Source: SZUA-318 sp964412015
GTDB taxonomy: Bacteria; Gemmatimonadota; Gemmatimonadetes; Longimicrobiales; Gaopeijiaceae
Direction: 5' to 3'
Length of the DNA: 64,000 nucleotides
NCBI GenBank assembly: GCA_964412015.1
Contig: CAYPMO010000001.1
Location: forward strand, 248,001-312,000
Shown: positions 1 to 8,651 of the stretch, piece by piece
Layout of the letters: the number at the start of each line of letters is the position of its first letter
How positions within the stretch are numbered: the stretch's first letter is position 1
Translations under genes and position numbers: made by a program
The notes under the pieces: generated by a model
Told to the model about the DNA's origin: nothing
The model's database searches: none
What the model saw: only the letters and a program-made list of their open reading frames with translations

Positions 1-734
1 ATCCGCGCCGCTTCCAGCACGATCCGTACCGCCCCGGCGGCCGCGAGGTGGCCCGCGTCCCCGGCGAGTCCGTCGGAGAGATCCACCAGGGCGCGCAGGA
101 CGCCGGCGCGGGCCAGTGCGCGGGCGACCTCGATGCGCGGGACGGGACGGGCGAACGCGGACCGGAAGGAATCCGGAGGCTCCCGCCCGGCGTTCCAGAG
201 CCGCACCGCCGCCCCGGCCGCTCCCAACGGTCCCGTCACCCAGATCTCGTCTCCCGGGCGCGCGCCCGCGCGCGAGACGGGAGCGGAGGCGCGCCCGACG
301 ACACTCACGTCGAGCATGAGGGGCCCCGGAGAGCGCGATATGTCGCCCCCGAGCACCGCGGCGCCCGAGTGGGTCGCGGCGGCCCGGATACCTCGCTGCA
401 CGGCGTCCACGTCCACGCCGGCGTCGGGTCGGAAGGCCATCGAGATCAGGACGCCCACCGGCTCAGCGGCCATCGCCGCGAGGTCCGAGAGCGCGGCGGC
501 CGTGGCCCGCCAGCCGATCTCCTCGTCGGTGATCCAGCTCCGCCGGAAGTGGACGTCCTCGACCGAGAGGTCGGTGGAGAGGACCCATCCGCCCTCGAGC
601 ACGGCCGCGTCGTCCCCGGGCCCGATCAGCACCTCGTGACCCACCGGAGGCTGATCGGCCAGGAACCGGCGGATGAGATCGAATTCGGCGCCGGGACCCA
701 GAGGCACCTGCCGGGACCGTTCCCCCTCGGCCAC
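1..734 (-). CDS. thiL: Thiamine-monophosphate kinase, C-terminus cut by window edge
   Basis: ThiL phosphorylates thiamine monophosphate to the active cofactor thiamine diphosphate in the cytoplasm. About 244 N-terminal residues are visible, read from the minus strand. Seen motifs: GPGDDAAV (about 38-45), STDLSVEDVHF (53-63), DLAAMAAEP, a GGD and VTGPLG, and DLSDGLAGD near the cut end, all characteristic of the ThiL/PurM-like ATP-binding fold. The family is usually about 320 residues, so the last quarter lies left of the window. I chose the GTG at 734: TAGGGCG, which includes the stop codon of the upstream nnrD gene, serves as its ribosome-binding site. The gene starts 7 bases after nnrD and is probably cotranscribed with it. 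Confidence 0.93.
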   Translation of the reverse strand, partial: MAEGERSRQVPLGPGAEFDLIRRFLADQPPVGHEVLIGPGDDAAVLEGGWVLSTDLSVEDVHFRRSWITDEEIGWRATAAALSDLAAMAAEPVGVLISMAFRPDAGVDVDAVQRGIRAAATHSGAAVLGGDISRSPGPLMLDVSVVGRASAPVSRAGARPGDEIWVTGPLGAAGAAVRLWNAGREPPDSFRSAFARPVPRIEVARALARAGVLRALVDLSDGLAGDAGHLAAAGAVRIVLEAAR

Positions 735-741
735 GGACGCC

Positions 742-2319
742 CTACCGCGGCGGATCAACGTCGAGGACGACGAACGGGAGTGCCAGGTCCGACACGCCCG
801 CGCCGCGCTCGGCGAGCGCATCGGAAAGCCAGCGCACCACGTCGCTGGGCGTGAGGGACGCTCCTCTGCCGGCGAGCGCGCCCGACCGCCCCGTGAGGTG
901 CAGACCGATGGCTCCCGCGTCCCTCGGAGCGCAACCCTGCGCGAGCAGGCTCCCGCAGACGCCCGTGAGGACGTCGCCCATGCCGGCCACGGCCAGGTCC
1001 GACGAGCCCTGGAGGTCCACGAGCAACGGAGCGCCCGAGGCGGCCACCAACGACGGAGACCCCTTCAGGAGGACCGCGCACCCGAGCGAGTCCGCGGCCC
1101 TCCGGACGACGGCCGGCCGGTCCTCCCCGCTCGTCGGCCGACCCAGCAGACGCGCCATCTCCCCCGGATGGGGCGTGACGAGCGCCGGGCGGCCCCGGAG
1201 CGCCTCGGACGCGCCCCTGGGCCGTCCCTGAGCGAGGAGGTTGAGCGCGTCCGCGTCCACGACGAGCGGGCGCTCCGTCCCGTCGAGGACACGAGCGAGC
1301 AGGCCTTCACCCCCGGCCCCCGTTCCGAGCCCCGGGCCCACGGCCACCGCCGAGGCTTGTTCCAGCGCGGTCTCCAGGGCCCTTCCGTCGTCCGGGTCCA
1401 CGAAAATCGCCTCCGGCACCGCAGCCTGGAGGACCCCCCGGTTCGGGGCCGGCGAGGCGACCTGCACGAGCCCCGCCCCGGCCCGGAAGGCCGCGCGCGC
1501 GGCGAGGACGGCGGCGCCGGCCATGCCGGGCTGGCCCGCGACGATCACGAGGCGGCCCACGGCGTTCTTGTGCGTGTCGAGGCCCCGCACCGGGAGGCGC
1601 TCCTGCGCCCACGCGGGCGTCACGACTTCCGCGATATCGTCGTCCGGGACCAGGGGGTGTAAGCCGATCTCCACCGCGATCCGCCTCCCGGCGAGCGACC
1701 GGCCGGGATGGAGGAGCAGCCCGAGCTTCGGAGCGCCGAACGTCACGGTCACTCGAGCCCGGATGGCCTCGCCCGGAACGGCCCCGGTTCCGGGGTCCAC
1801 CCCCGAGGGAATATCCAGCGCGAGAAGCGGCCGCCCCGACGCGTTGACGCGCCGGATGGCCTCGGCCTGCCGCGGTCTGGGCGCGCCCCGGGCTCCCGTA
1901 CCGAGGATTCCATCCACCACGACCGACGCGCCGGCGAGGAGGGCCTGCCAATCCGAGTCCCCCCCGAGCGAGCGGTCCTGCACGCGCCGGACCGGCCACC
2001 CGTGGAGCTCCCGCTCCGAGGAAGGGCGGTCCCCGACCGACAGCGCGGTCACGTCGCGTCCCCAGGCCGCCAGGGTGCGAAGCAGCACCAGGGCATCTCC
2101 CCCGTTGTATCCGGCGCCCACGACGCCCACCACGGCGCCCTCGGGCCAGAGGCGCTGGAGGACCTGCGCCGCCGAGCGCCCGGCGTTCTCCGCCAGGACG
2201 GCCTGCGGCACGCCGACGCCCTCCATCGCGGCCCGGTCGAGGGCGATCGCCTGGTCACCCGTGGGCGCCGTCACTCTGGAGCGGCCGTACGGACGCAGAG
2301 GCGGAAGATGAAAGCTCAC
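742..2319 (-). CDS. nnrD: Bifunctional NAD(P)H-hydrate epimerase / ADP-dependent NAD(P)H-hydrate dehydratase
   Basis: This protein repairs damaged, hydrated NAD(P)H: the N-terminal YjeF_N half epimerises R- and S-hydrates and the C-terminal carbohydrate-kinase-like half dehydrates S-NAD(P)HX using ADP. In the 525 residues, the epimerase part covers about 1-220 (NGGDALVLL at 72-80, LDIPSGVDPGTG near 163). The dehydratase part covers about 235-525 (HKNAVGRL, TPHPGEMARLLG, AGMGDVLTG). The fused length matches the family. The GTG start at 2319 has GGAG six bases upstream. An alternative GTG sixteen codons in (VTAPTGDQ) is also compatible with the family. It lies between a small zinc-ribbon gene and thiL and is likely part of the same transcript. 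Confidence 0.93.
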   Translation of the reverse strand: MSFHLPPLRPYGRSRVTAPTGDQAIALDRAAMEGVGVPQAVLAENAGRSAAQVLQRLWPEGAVVGVVGAGYNGGDALVLLRTLAAWGRDVTALSVGDRPSSERELHGWPVRRVQDRSLGGDSDWQALLAGASVVVDGILGTGARGAPRPRQAEAIRRVNASGRPLLALDIPSGVDPGTGAVPGEAIRARVTVTFGAPKLGLLLHPGRSLAGRRIAVEIGLHPLVPDDDIAEVVTPAWAQERLPVRGLDTHKNAVGRLVIVAGQPGMAGAAVLAARAAFRAGAGLVQVASPAPNRGVLQAAVPEAIFVDPDDGRALETALEQASAVAVGPGLGTGAGGEGLLARVLDGTERPLVVDADALNLLAQGRPRGASEALRGRPALVTPHPGEMARLLGRPTSGEDRPAVVRRAADSLGCAVLLKGSPSLVAASGAPLLVDLQGSSDLAVAGMGDVLTGVCGSLLAQGCAPRDAGAIGLHLTGRSGALAGRGASLTPSDVVRWLSDALAERGAGVSDLALPFVVLDVDPPR

Positions 2320-2392
2320 GTTCGACTCCGGGACAACGCGGCCCCGGGCCGCATCGAGGGCGCGCTCCGCGCGACCTCGGGGTCGGAATGCG

Positions 2393-2590
2393 CTACTTGT
2401 AGCTCTGGCCGATGTTCCGGCCGAACGTCACTTCGCCGTTGTCGATCCGGATATTGAAGCCGCATTCGGGGTTCGAGCATACCCACGCCTTGTAGCGGAT
2501 CGGAGCCCCGTCCCTTCCATAGTCCGAGAGCGGCAGCAGGATTCCGGTTTGGCACTTCAAGCAGCGAGGAAACCCGCTTGCTTCCACCAT
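2393..2590 (-). CDS. Small zinc-ribbon protein, ogr/Delta-like spacing
   Basis: A 65-residue protein of unknown function. It contains two cysteine knuckles, CLKC and CSNPEC, separated by about 25 residues and followed by GFNIRI. This C-x2-C...C-x4-C spacing resembles the ogr/Delta class of single zinc fingers, so metal binding is likely, but a DNA-binding role is only a guess. I chose the ATG at 2590 because AGGGAGGGG lies six bases upstream; the in-frame ATG at 2596 would put the Shine-Dalgarno directly against the start. Neighbours are a Minf_1886-family gene upstream and nnrD downstream (73-base gap). GC-rich codons look native. Confidence 0.8.
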   Translation of the reverse strand: MVEASGFPRCLKCQTGILLPLSDYGRDGAPIRYKAWVCSNPECGFNIRIDNGEVTFGRNIGQSYK

Positions 2591-2672
2591 GTGCATCCCC
2601 TCCCTAGGGCGTAGCGACCGACCGGGTCGCGGGAGCGCCCGGCGGCGCCGGGCCGGTTCGACGCGTTCGCGA

Positions 2673-3053
2673 TCACGCTCGAGCTTCCCAAGGATAGCTC
2701 AGCTCGAACGCGTCCTCGAAATCGAACACCCCGGCGAAATCCTCCAGTCGGTCCTCGTCCTGCTTGACGAGGATCCCCTGCTCCACCAGCGCGAAGACCA
2801 CACGTCCCACGTCCTCGGTGGTGTGGATCCCCCAATGGCCCAGCACGGAGCGGGCCATCGGCCCGTACCGCTCCAGCGCCAGATCCTTGACCCCGATCGC
2901 CAGTTCCCGGCCCGCAATGTGCCGGGGCCGCTCGAGTCGTTGGATCACCGAATGCAGCGCCGCCAGCACGAAGAAGTACGCCTTCGCGTGGAAGCGGGGG
3001 TGCCGCTCCTGCAGCTGATCCAGGATCTCTTCGGCGAACTGAAGATCGGTCAT
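2673..3053 (-). CDS. Minf_1886 family conserved protein
   Basis: A 126-residue soluble protein. The stretches RFHAKAYFFVLAAL, IAGRELAIGVKDLALERYGP, MARSVLGHWGIHTTEDVGRV and DFAGVFDFEDAFE match my recollection of the Minf_1886 family, which is widespread and uncharacterised. No catalytic motif is evident. The ATG at 3053 gives the family length. The open frame extends upstream to 3284, but that extension is Arg/Gly-rich shadow sequence overlapping glyA. The 110 bases between it and glyA show no clear promoter. Its function is not known. Confidence 0.85.
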   Translation of the reverse strand: MTDLQFAEEILDQLQERHPRFHAKAYFFVLAALHSVIQRLERPRHIAGRELAIGVKDLALERYGPMARSVLGHWGIHTTEDVGRVVFALVEQGILVKQDEDRLEDFAGVFDFEDAFELSYPWEARA

Positions 3054-3163
3054 GGCGCCAAATGTGGGCGACCGACCCCCTGTCCGCCAGCCCTTGCGGA
3101 CCGCCCTGAAGACCCTTCGGGTGGCCCCGGAGCCCCGTCCCGGGCCTTCCCCGAATCGGCCCC

Positions 3164-4426
3164 TCACCCGGCCTCGGTGTACTCCCGGTACAGAGGAAAC
3201 GCCGCGGACAGCTCCCGGACCTGCCCCCTGATCCGGGCGATGCCCTCCTCGTCGCCCGGCGCGCCGAGGACGGAGGCGATCCACCCCGCGATCCGCTCCA
3301 TCTCGGGCTCTTTCATACCGCGCGTGGTGAGCGCGGGGGTGCCGATGCGGAGCCCCGAGGTCACGAACGGTGAGCGCGTCTCACCGGGCACCGTGTTCTT
3401 GTTCACGGTGATCCCTGCCGCCTCCAGTGCCGCTTCCGCGTCCTTCCCGGAGAGATCCGGGTGGCTGGGCCGCAGATCCACGAGCATCAGGTGGTTGTCG
3501 GTACCGCCGCTCACCAGGTGGAACCCCCGTTCCGTGAGCCCGCGGCTGAGCGCCTGGGCGTTGGCCACGATCTGCGCCGAGTAGCTCTTGAACTCGGGGC
3601 GCAGCGCCTCGAGGAGCGCCACGGCCTTGGCGGCGATCACGTGCATGAGCGGTCCCCCTTGCATGAAGGGGAAGACGGTCTTGTCGATCACCTTCGCGTG
3701 CTCCTCCCGGCACAGGATCAGCCCGCCGCGAGGCCCGCGGAGCGTCTTGTGCGTCGTGGTGGTCACCACGTCCGAATGAGGCACGGGCGTCGGGTGGTGC
3801 CCGGTGGCCACCAGTCCGGCGATGTGGGCCATGTCCACGACCAGACGCGCCCCTACCTCACGCGCGATCGAGGCGAACGCCTCGAAGTCGATGATGCGCG
3901 GGTACGCGCTCGCACCGGCCACGATCATCTTCGGCTTCTCGGCGCGCGCCTGGTCCCTGAGCGCGTCGTAGTCGATCCGGCCATCGGCCTCGCTCACGCC
4001 GTAGCTGACGATCGTGAAGATGCGCCCGCTGAAGTTCACCGGCGATCCGTGCGTCAGGTGGCCGCCGTGGCTCAGGCTCATCCCCAGGATCTTGTCTCCG
4101 GGATCCAGGAACGCGAAGTACGCGGCCATGTTCGCCTGCGCGCCGGAGTGGGGCTGTGCGTTCACGTGGTCGGCGCCGAAGAGCATCTTGGCGCGTTCAC
4201 GAGCGAGGTCCTCCGCCACGTCCACATACTCGCACCCGCCGTAATACCGCTTCGAGGGAAGGCCCTCGGCATACTTGTTGGTCATCACCGAGCCCATCGC
4301 CTCGAGCACGGCTCGGGAGACGAAGTTCTCCGAGGCGATCAATTCGAGGCCGTCCGCCTGACGGCGCGCCTCGGCGACGATCGCGCCGAAGATCTGGGGG
4401 TCGGTGCCCTTCAGTTGGTCCAACAT
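3164..4426 (-). CDS. glyA: Serine hydroxymethyltransferase
   Basis: PLP enzyme that interconverts serine and glycine while loading tetrahydrofolate with one-carbon units. It has 420 residues, the usual length. Seen: LELIASENFVS near residue 28, YAEGLPSKRYYGG (52-64), QPHSGAQANMAAY (91-103), VVDMAHIAGLVATG, and TTTTHKTLRGPRGG with the PLP lysine at about residue 227. The ATG at 4426 is chosen over the open frame reaching 4492 because the first 22 residues of the longer form are not family-like and overlap the upstream dehydrogenase. It starts 10 bases after that gene's stop and is probably cotranscribed. Confidence 0.97.
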   Translation of the reverse strand: MLDQLKGTDPQIFGAIVAEARRQADGLELIASENFVSRAVLEAMGSVMTNKYAEGLPSKRYYGGCEYVDVAEDLARERAKMLFGADHVNAQPHSGAQANMAAYFAFLDPGDKILGMSLSHGGHLTHGSPVNFSGRIFTIVSYGVSEADGRIDYDALRDQARAEKPKMIVAGASAYPRIIDFEAFASIAREVGARLVVDMAHIAGLVATGHHPTPVPHSDVVTTTTHKTLRGPRGGLILCREEHAKVIDKTVFPFMQGGPLMHVIAAKAVALLEALRPEFKSYSAQIVANAQALSRGLTERGFHLVSGGTDNHLMLVDLRPSHPDLSGKDAEAALEAAGITVNKNTVPGETRSPFVTSGLRIGTPALTTRGMKEPEMERIAGWIASVLGAPGDEEGIARIRGQVRELSAAFPLYREYTEAG

Positions 4427-4436
4427 GGTCGGTACC

Positions 4437-5492
<1,056 letters not shown>

Positions 5493-5547
5493 GTCGCTCA
5501 CACTCCACGCCTCTCAGTGTACGGTTGCGTCGTGACGAGCGGCAGGC

Positions 5548-6714
5548 TCACCCGGGGTGGGCCGCCCGGAGCACCTCCCGGGCGATCACGTGCCTCATGA
5601 TCTCGTTCGTCCCCTCGTAGATCTCGGTGCCTTTCGCATCGCGGAGGAGTCTCTCCACCGGGTAATCCCGCATATACCCGTACCCCCCGAAAATCTGGAG
5701 GGCCTCGTCGGCCACCCAGGTCGCGGCTTCGCTCGCGGTCAGCTTCGCCGTAGCCACCCTGGCCCTCACTCCGTCCGGGCCGCCGCGGGGATGCCGTCCG
5801 TCCCCCGCTGCCTGCAACGCGTCGCCCGCCTCGTGGGTCAGCGCGCGCGCCGCGGCGGTGCGACGGTGCATCTCGGCGAGCTTCGCCCGCGTCGCGCCGA
5901 AGTCCACCAACGACTTTCCGAACTGCTGCCGCTCGAGCGCGTACGCGACCGCGTGCTCCATGGCCGCGCGGGCGATGCCCACCGCCTGCGCCGCGATGCC
6001 GGCCCTGCCCAGGTCGATCGCCTCCAAGGCCACCTTGAGCCCGTCCCCTTCGCCGCCGACGAGCGCGTCGCTTCCCACCGCGACGCCGTCCAGCTCGACG
6101 GTCGCGGTTTCCGAAGCGCGCAGTCCGAGCGTGCGCTCCACTCCGACCACGCGGTATCCCGGCGTGCCCGGCTCGACGAGGAACGCTCCCACGCCCGACG
6201 GGGTCCGCGCGAACACCACCGCGACACCCGCGCGCGCACCGTTCGTGACCCAGCGCTTCACGCCGTGCAGCGTCCAGCCGCCGTCGTGGGGCTCCGCGCG
6301 CGACGAGAGCGCGCCGACGTCGCTGCCCGCGTCGGGCTCGGAGAGCGCGAACGCTCCCAGCGCCCGGCCCGATGCCAGGCGCGGAAGCCACCGTCGGCGC
6401 TGCTCCGTGGTACCGTGGGCGAGGACCACCCCGGTGACGGGGCCACAATGGATCGCCACGGCCAGCGTGACGGCCGCATCACCCCGGGCCAGCTCCTCGA
6501 GCGCCAGGAGGTAGGTGGGGACATCGAAACCCAGTCCCCCGTAGTCCTCCGGCACCAACATCCCCAGAAAGCCGAGCTCCGCCAGCTTCGCGAAGACGTC
6601 TTCGTCGAGAGCGCGCGCCTCGTCCCAACGCGCGGCGTGGGGACGCAACTCGCCGTCGGCGAAGTTCCGGGCCAAGGCCTGGATCTGCGAGCGCTCGACG
6701 GAGAGGCGGATCAT
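5548..6714 (-). CDS. Acyl-CoA dehydrogenase
   Basis: FAD enzyme introducing the alpha-beta double bond into an acyl-CoA. It has 388 residues, normal for a short-chain acyl-CoA dehydrogenase. Seen: FAKLAELGFLGMLVPEDYGG, FALSEPDAGSDVGAL, VKRWVTNG, LQIFGGYGYMRDYPVERL and IYEGTNEIMRHVI, which carries the expected catalytic glutamate. The ATG overlaps the stop of the upstream dehydrogenase gene as ATGA, indicating translational coupling. A Gly/Arg-rich insertion around residues 295-310 (GDGRHPRGGPDGVRAR) is longer than usual. Substrate chain length is unknown. Confidence 0.95.
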   Translation of the reverse strand: MIRLSVERSQIQALARNFADGELRPHAARWDEARALDEDVFAKLAELGFLGMLVPEDYGGLGFDVPTYLLALEELARGDAAVTLAVAIHCGPVTGVVLAHGTTEQRRRWLPRLASGRALGAFALSEPDAGSDVGALSSRAEPHDGGWTLHGVKRWVTNGARAGVAVVFARTPSGVGAFLVEPGTPGYRVVGVERTLGLRASETATVELDGVAVGSDALVGGEGDGLKVALEAIDLGRAGIAAQAVGIARAAMEHAVAYALERQQFGKSLVDFGATRAKLAEMHRRTAAARALTHEAGDALQAAGDGRHPRGGPDGVRARVATAKLTASEAATWVADEALQIFGGYGYMRDYPVERLLRDAKGTEIYEGTNEIMRHVIAREVLRAAHPG

Positions 6715-7568
6715 GCCCCGTAGGTGTAGAAGCCCTGGCCCGTCTTCCGGCCCAGACGCCCCGCCGCCACGTACTTCCGGAGCAGAGGCGAGGGCCGGTA
6801 GCGATCGTCCCCGAGCTCCCTGTGCAGGACCTCGAGGATGTTCAGGCAGGTGTCCAGGCCGATCAGGTCCGCGAGCGCGAGCGGGCCGATCGGGTGGTTC
6901 ATGCCCAGCTTCATCACCGTGTCGATGGCCTCGGCGCCGGCGACGCCCTCCATCAGGGCCGTCACGGCCTCGTTGATCATCGGCATGAGGACACGGTTGG
7001 ACACGAACCCCGGGAAGTCGTTCACCTCCACCGGGGTCTTCCCCAGCTCGCGCGCGAGACCCATCACCGCGGCCGTGGTCTCGTCGCTCGTGGCCAGGCC
7101 GCGGATGACCTCCACGAGCTGCATCACGGGCACGGGGTTCATGAAGTGCATCCCGATCACACGATCCGGGCGCTTCGTCACGGCGGCAATCTGCGTGATC
7201 GAGATCGACGAAGTGTTCGTCGCCAGGATGGCGTCGGGGGGTGCGGCGTCGTCGAGCGTCGTGAAGACCGCGCGCTTCAGGTCCATGGTCTCCGGGACGG
7301 CTTCCACCACCAGCTCCGCGTCGGCCGCACCCTCGGCGAGGTCCGTCCCCGTGCGGATCCGGTCCAGGATGGCCGCCTTCGCCCCTTCGTCCAGGGCTCC
7401 CTTCTTGATCTGCCGGTCCAGGTTCTTCGAGATCGTGGCGAGCGCCGCGTCCAGAAACCCCTGCGAGACGTCCAGCAGCCGCACGTGCTTGCCGCTCTGC
7501 GCGGCGACGTGGGCAATCCCGTTGCCCATCGTGCCGCCGCCCACCACCGCGATACGATCGATGCTCAT
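6711..7568 (-). CDS. 3-hydroxybutyryl/3-hydroxyacyl-CoA dehydrogenase
   Basis: NAD(P)-dependent oxidation or reduction at C3 of an acyl-CoA (beta-oxidation, or butanoyl-CoA/PHB-type metabolism). The 285-residue length equals the single-function Hbd family. Seen: IAVVGGGTMGNGIAHVAAQS at the N-terminus (NAD-binding loop), ATNTSSISI, GMHFMNPVPVM with the catalytic histidine, NDFPGFVSNRVLMPM, and NHPIGPLALADLIGLD. The ATG at 7568 overlaps the CPBP protease stop as ATGA. Longer open frames to 7856 are shadow. It is grouped with an acyl-CoA dehydrogenase, and a thiolase follows 1 kb away on its own promoter. Confidence 0.95.
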   Translation of the reverse strand: MSIDRIAVVGGGTMGNGIAHVAAQSGKHVRLLDVSQGFLDAALATISKNLDRQIKKGALDEGAKAAILDRIRTGTDLAEGAADAELVVEAVPETMDLKRAVFTTLDDAAPPDAILATNTSSISITQIAAVTKRPDRVIGMHFMNPVPVMQLVEVIRGLATSDETTAAVMGLARELGKTPVEVNDFPGFVSNRVLMPMINEAVTALMEGVAGAEAIDTVMKLGMNHPIGPLALADLIGLDTCLNILEVLHRELGDDRYRPSPLLRKYVAAGRLGRKTGQGFYTYGA

Positions 7569-8455
7569 GAGCCGTGCTCCTTGTTCGCTCCGACCTTCAC
7601 CGCCAACGGCCGCCTGGCCGCCGCGGCGGGCTCGACCGAGAGCCAGGGCCCCCACCAACACGCTGCCGCCGCGGCGAGGAAGCCCACCACCGCCAGCACG
7701 CTCCCTTCGGGGCCGAAGCCCCCCCCTCCCAGCCAACCGGGACCCCTCGTGACCGGCGCCAACCACGGGACATCCGCCACGTCCCATCCGCTCAACGGCA
7801 AGTCGGTCCCGTAGGCCACCACCCAGTTCCACCCCAGGTGGGCGCCGGTCGCCCACCAGAGGCTCCCCGTCCGCAGGTACACCGCACCCAGCAGGAGCCC
7901 GGACGCCGCCGTGCCGGCCGCCCCGAGCGCCGTGATCCCCGGGTTAGCGAGGTGCATGGCCCCAAACGCGACCGACGTCAACGCCAGCGCCCACCCCGGG
8001 CCCCACGCTTCCGCGAGCGCCTGCAGCGGATAGCCGCGCAGGAGCGTCTCCTCCGCCGCCGCCGCCACGGCCAGCAACGCGCCCGTCCTCGCCGCGCCGA
8101 CCAGCCAGGCCGAGAGCGCTCCCGACTCCAGTCTCCACGTCACCCCTCCCGCCGCCGTGAGGGCGGCGATCACCGTCAGGGCCACCGCCCCACCGAGAAG
8201 CAGACCCTGTCCCGCCTCGCGGGGCGCCGAGCGCGTCAGGTGGAACCCCAACGCTCCGGGTCCCCGCCCGTCCAGGCGGAGAAGCAGCCACCCCGCCACC
8301 AACCCGCCCGCGAGCATCGCCGCAGCCTGATGTACCCGTTCCCCGGCGGGAATGGCGGCTCGCGCGGCCGACATCACCACCAGCAGCACACCGAGGAACG
8401 CGACGAGACGCCAGCCGAGCCGCACCCGACCATTCCCGCCGAAGAGCAGGGACAT
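7565..8455 (-). CDS. CPBP family intramembrane metalloprotease
   Basis: An integral membrane protein of 296 residues with about eight hydrophobic segments. The three CPBP (Abi/CAAX-protease-like) motifs are present: EETLLRGYPLQ near 135-145, FGAMHLANP near 168-176 and GAHLGWNW near 203-210. They supply the glutamates, histidines and asparagine of the presumed metal site. Substrate unknown; in bacteria the family ranges from bacteriocin immunity to maturation of membrane proteins. It sits first in a coupled group with two acyl-CoA enzymes (ATGA overlap), yet starts just 16-24 bases after the terminator of the thiolase gene. Its own promoter is therefore unclear. No good Shine-Dalgarno precedes the ATG. 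Confidence 0.88.
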   Translation of the reverse strand: MSLLFGGNGRVRLGWRLVAFLGVLLVVMSAARAAIPAGERVHQAAAMLAGGLVAGWLLLRLDGRGPGALGFHLTRSAPREAGQGLLLGGAVALTVIAALTAAGGVTWRLESGALSAWLVGAARTGALLAVAAAAEETLLRGYPLQALAEAWGPGWALALTSVAFGAMHLANPGITALGAAGTAASGLLLGAVYLRTGSLWWATGAHLGWNWVVAYGTDLPLSGWDVADVPWLAPVTRGPGWLGGGGFGPEGSVLAVVGFLAAAAACWWGPWLSVEPAAAARRPLAVKVGANKEHGS

Positions 8456-8470
8456 GGTGTCTGCTCATCA

Positions 8471-8507
8471 AATCAAAAGAGCCTCGGGCGTCTACCGCCC
8501 GAGGCTC
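8471..8507 (-). terminator. Rho-independent terminator of the thiolase gene
   Basis: On the minus strand a perfect 12-bp stem (GAGCCTCGGGCG/CGCCCGAGGCTC, plus-strand arms 8479-8490 and 8496-8507) with a 5-base loop is followed directly by TTTTGATTT. It lies 145 bases after the thiolase stop and just before the CPBP protease start. Confidence 0.88.
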
Positions 8508-8521
8508 GAACACCGGACCGA

Positions 8522-8570
8522 CCTGGCCAGGAGAACCGCCACGAGGAGGCTCGTGGCGTCTCGCGCCAGG
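8522..8570 (-). other. Long imperfect hairpin in the thiolase 3' region
   Basis: A 49-base stem-loop. Outer arms CCTGGC/GCCAGG (8522-8527 and 8565-8570), then GAGA/TCTC, then a perfect 9-bp inner stem (8537-8545 and 8550-8558) with a 4-base loop. No coding gene explains it. It precedes the terminator at 8471-8507, so the thiolase mRNA tail is highly structured. It could protect the mRNA end or be the core of a small RNA. Confidence 0.6.
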
Positions 8571-8651
8571 CAAGGAATAAGGCCCACGGCCGGGAGCCCT
8601 CCGAGCTGCGGAGTCTGTGCTATCGTGCTCATCTCGATTCCCGGATCGGCG

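Noticed and set aside
8508..8651. tRNA-like T-arm text (GTTCGAGCC) in the thiolase 3' region
   Set aside because: The bases on either side do not pair as a T-stem, and no acceptor or anticodon arm can be drawn.
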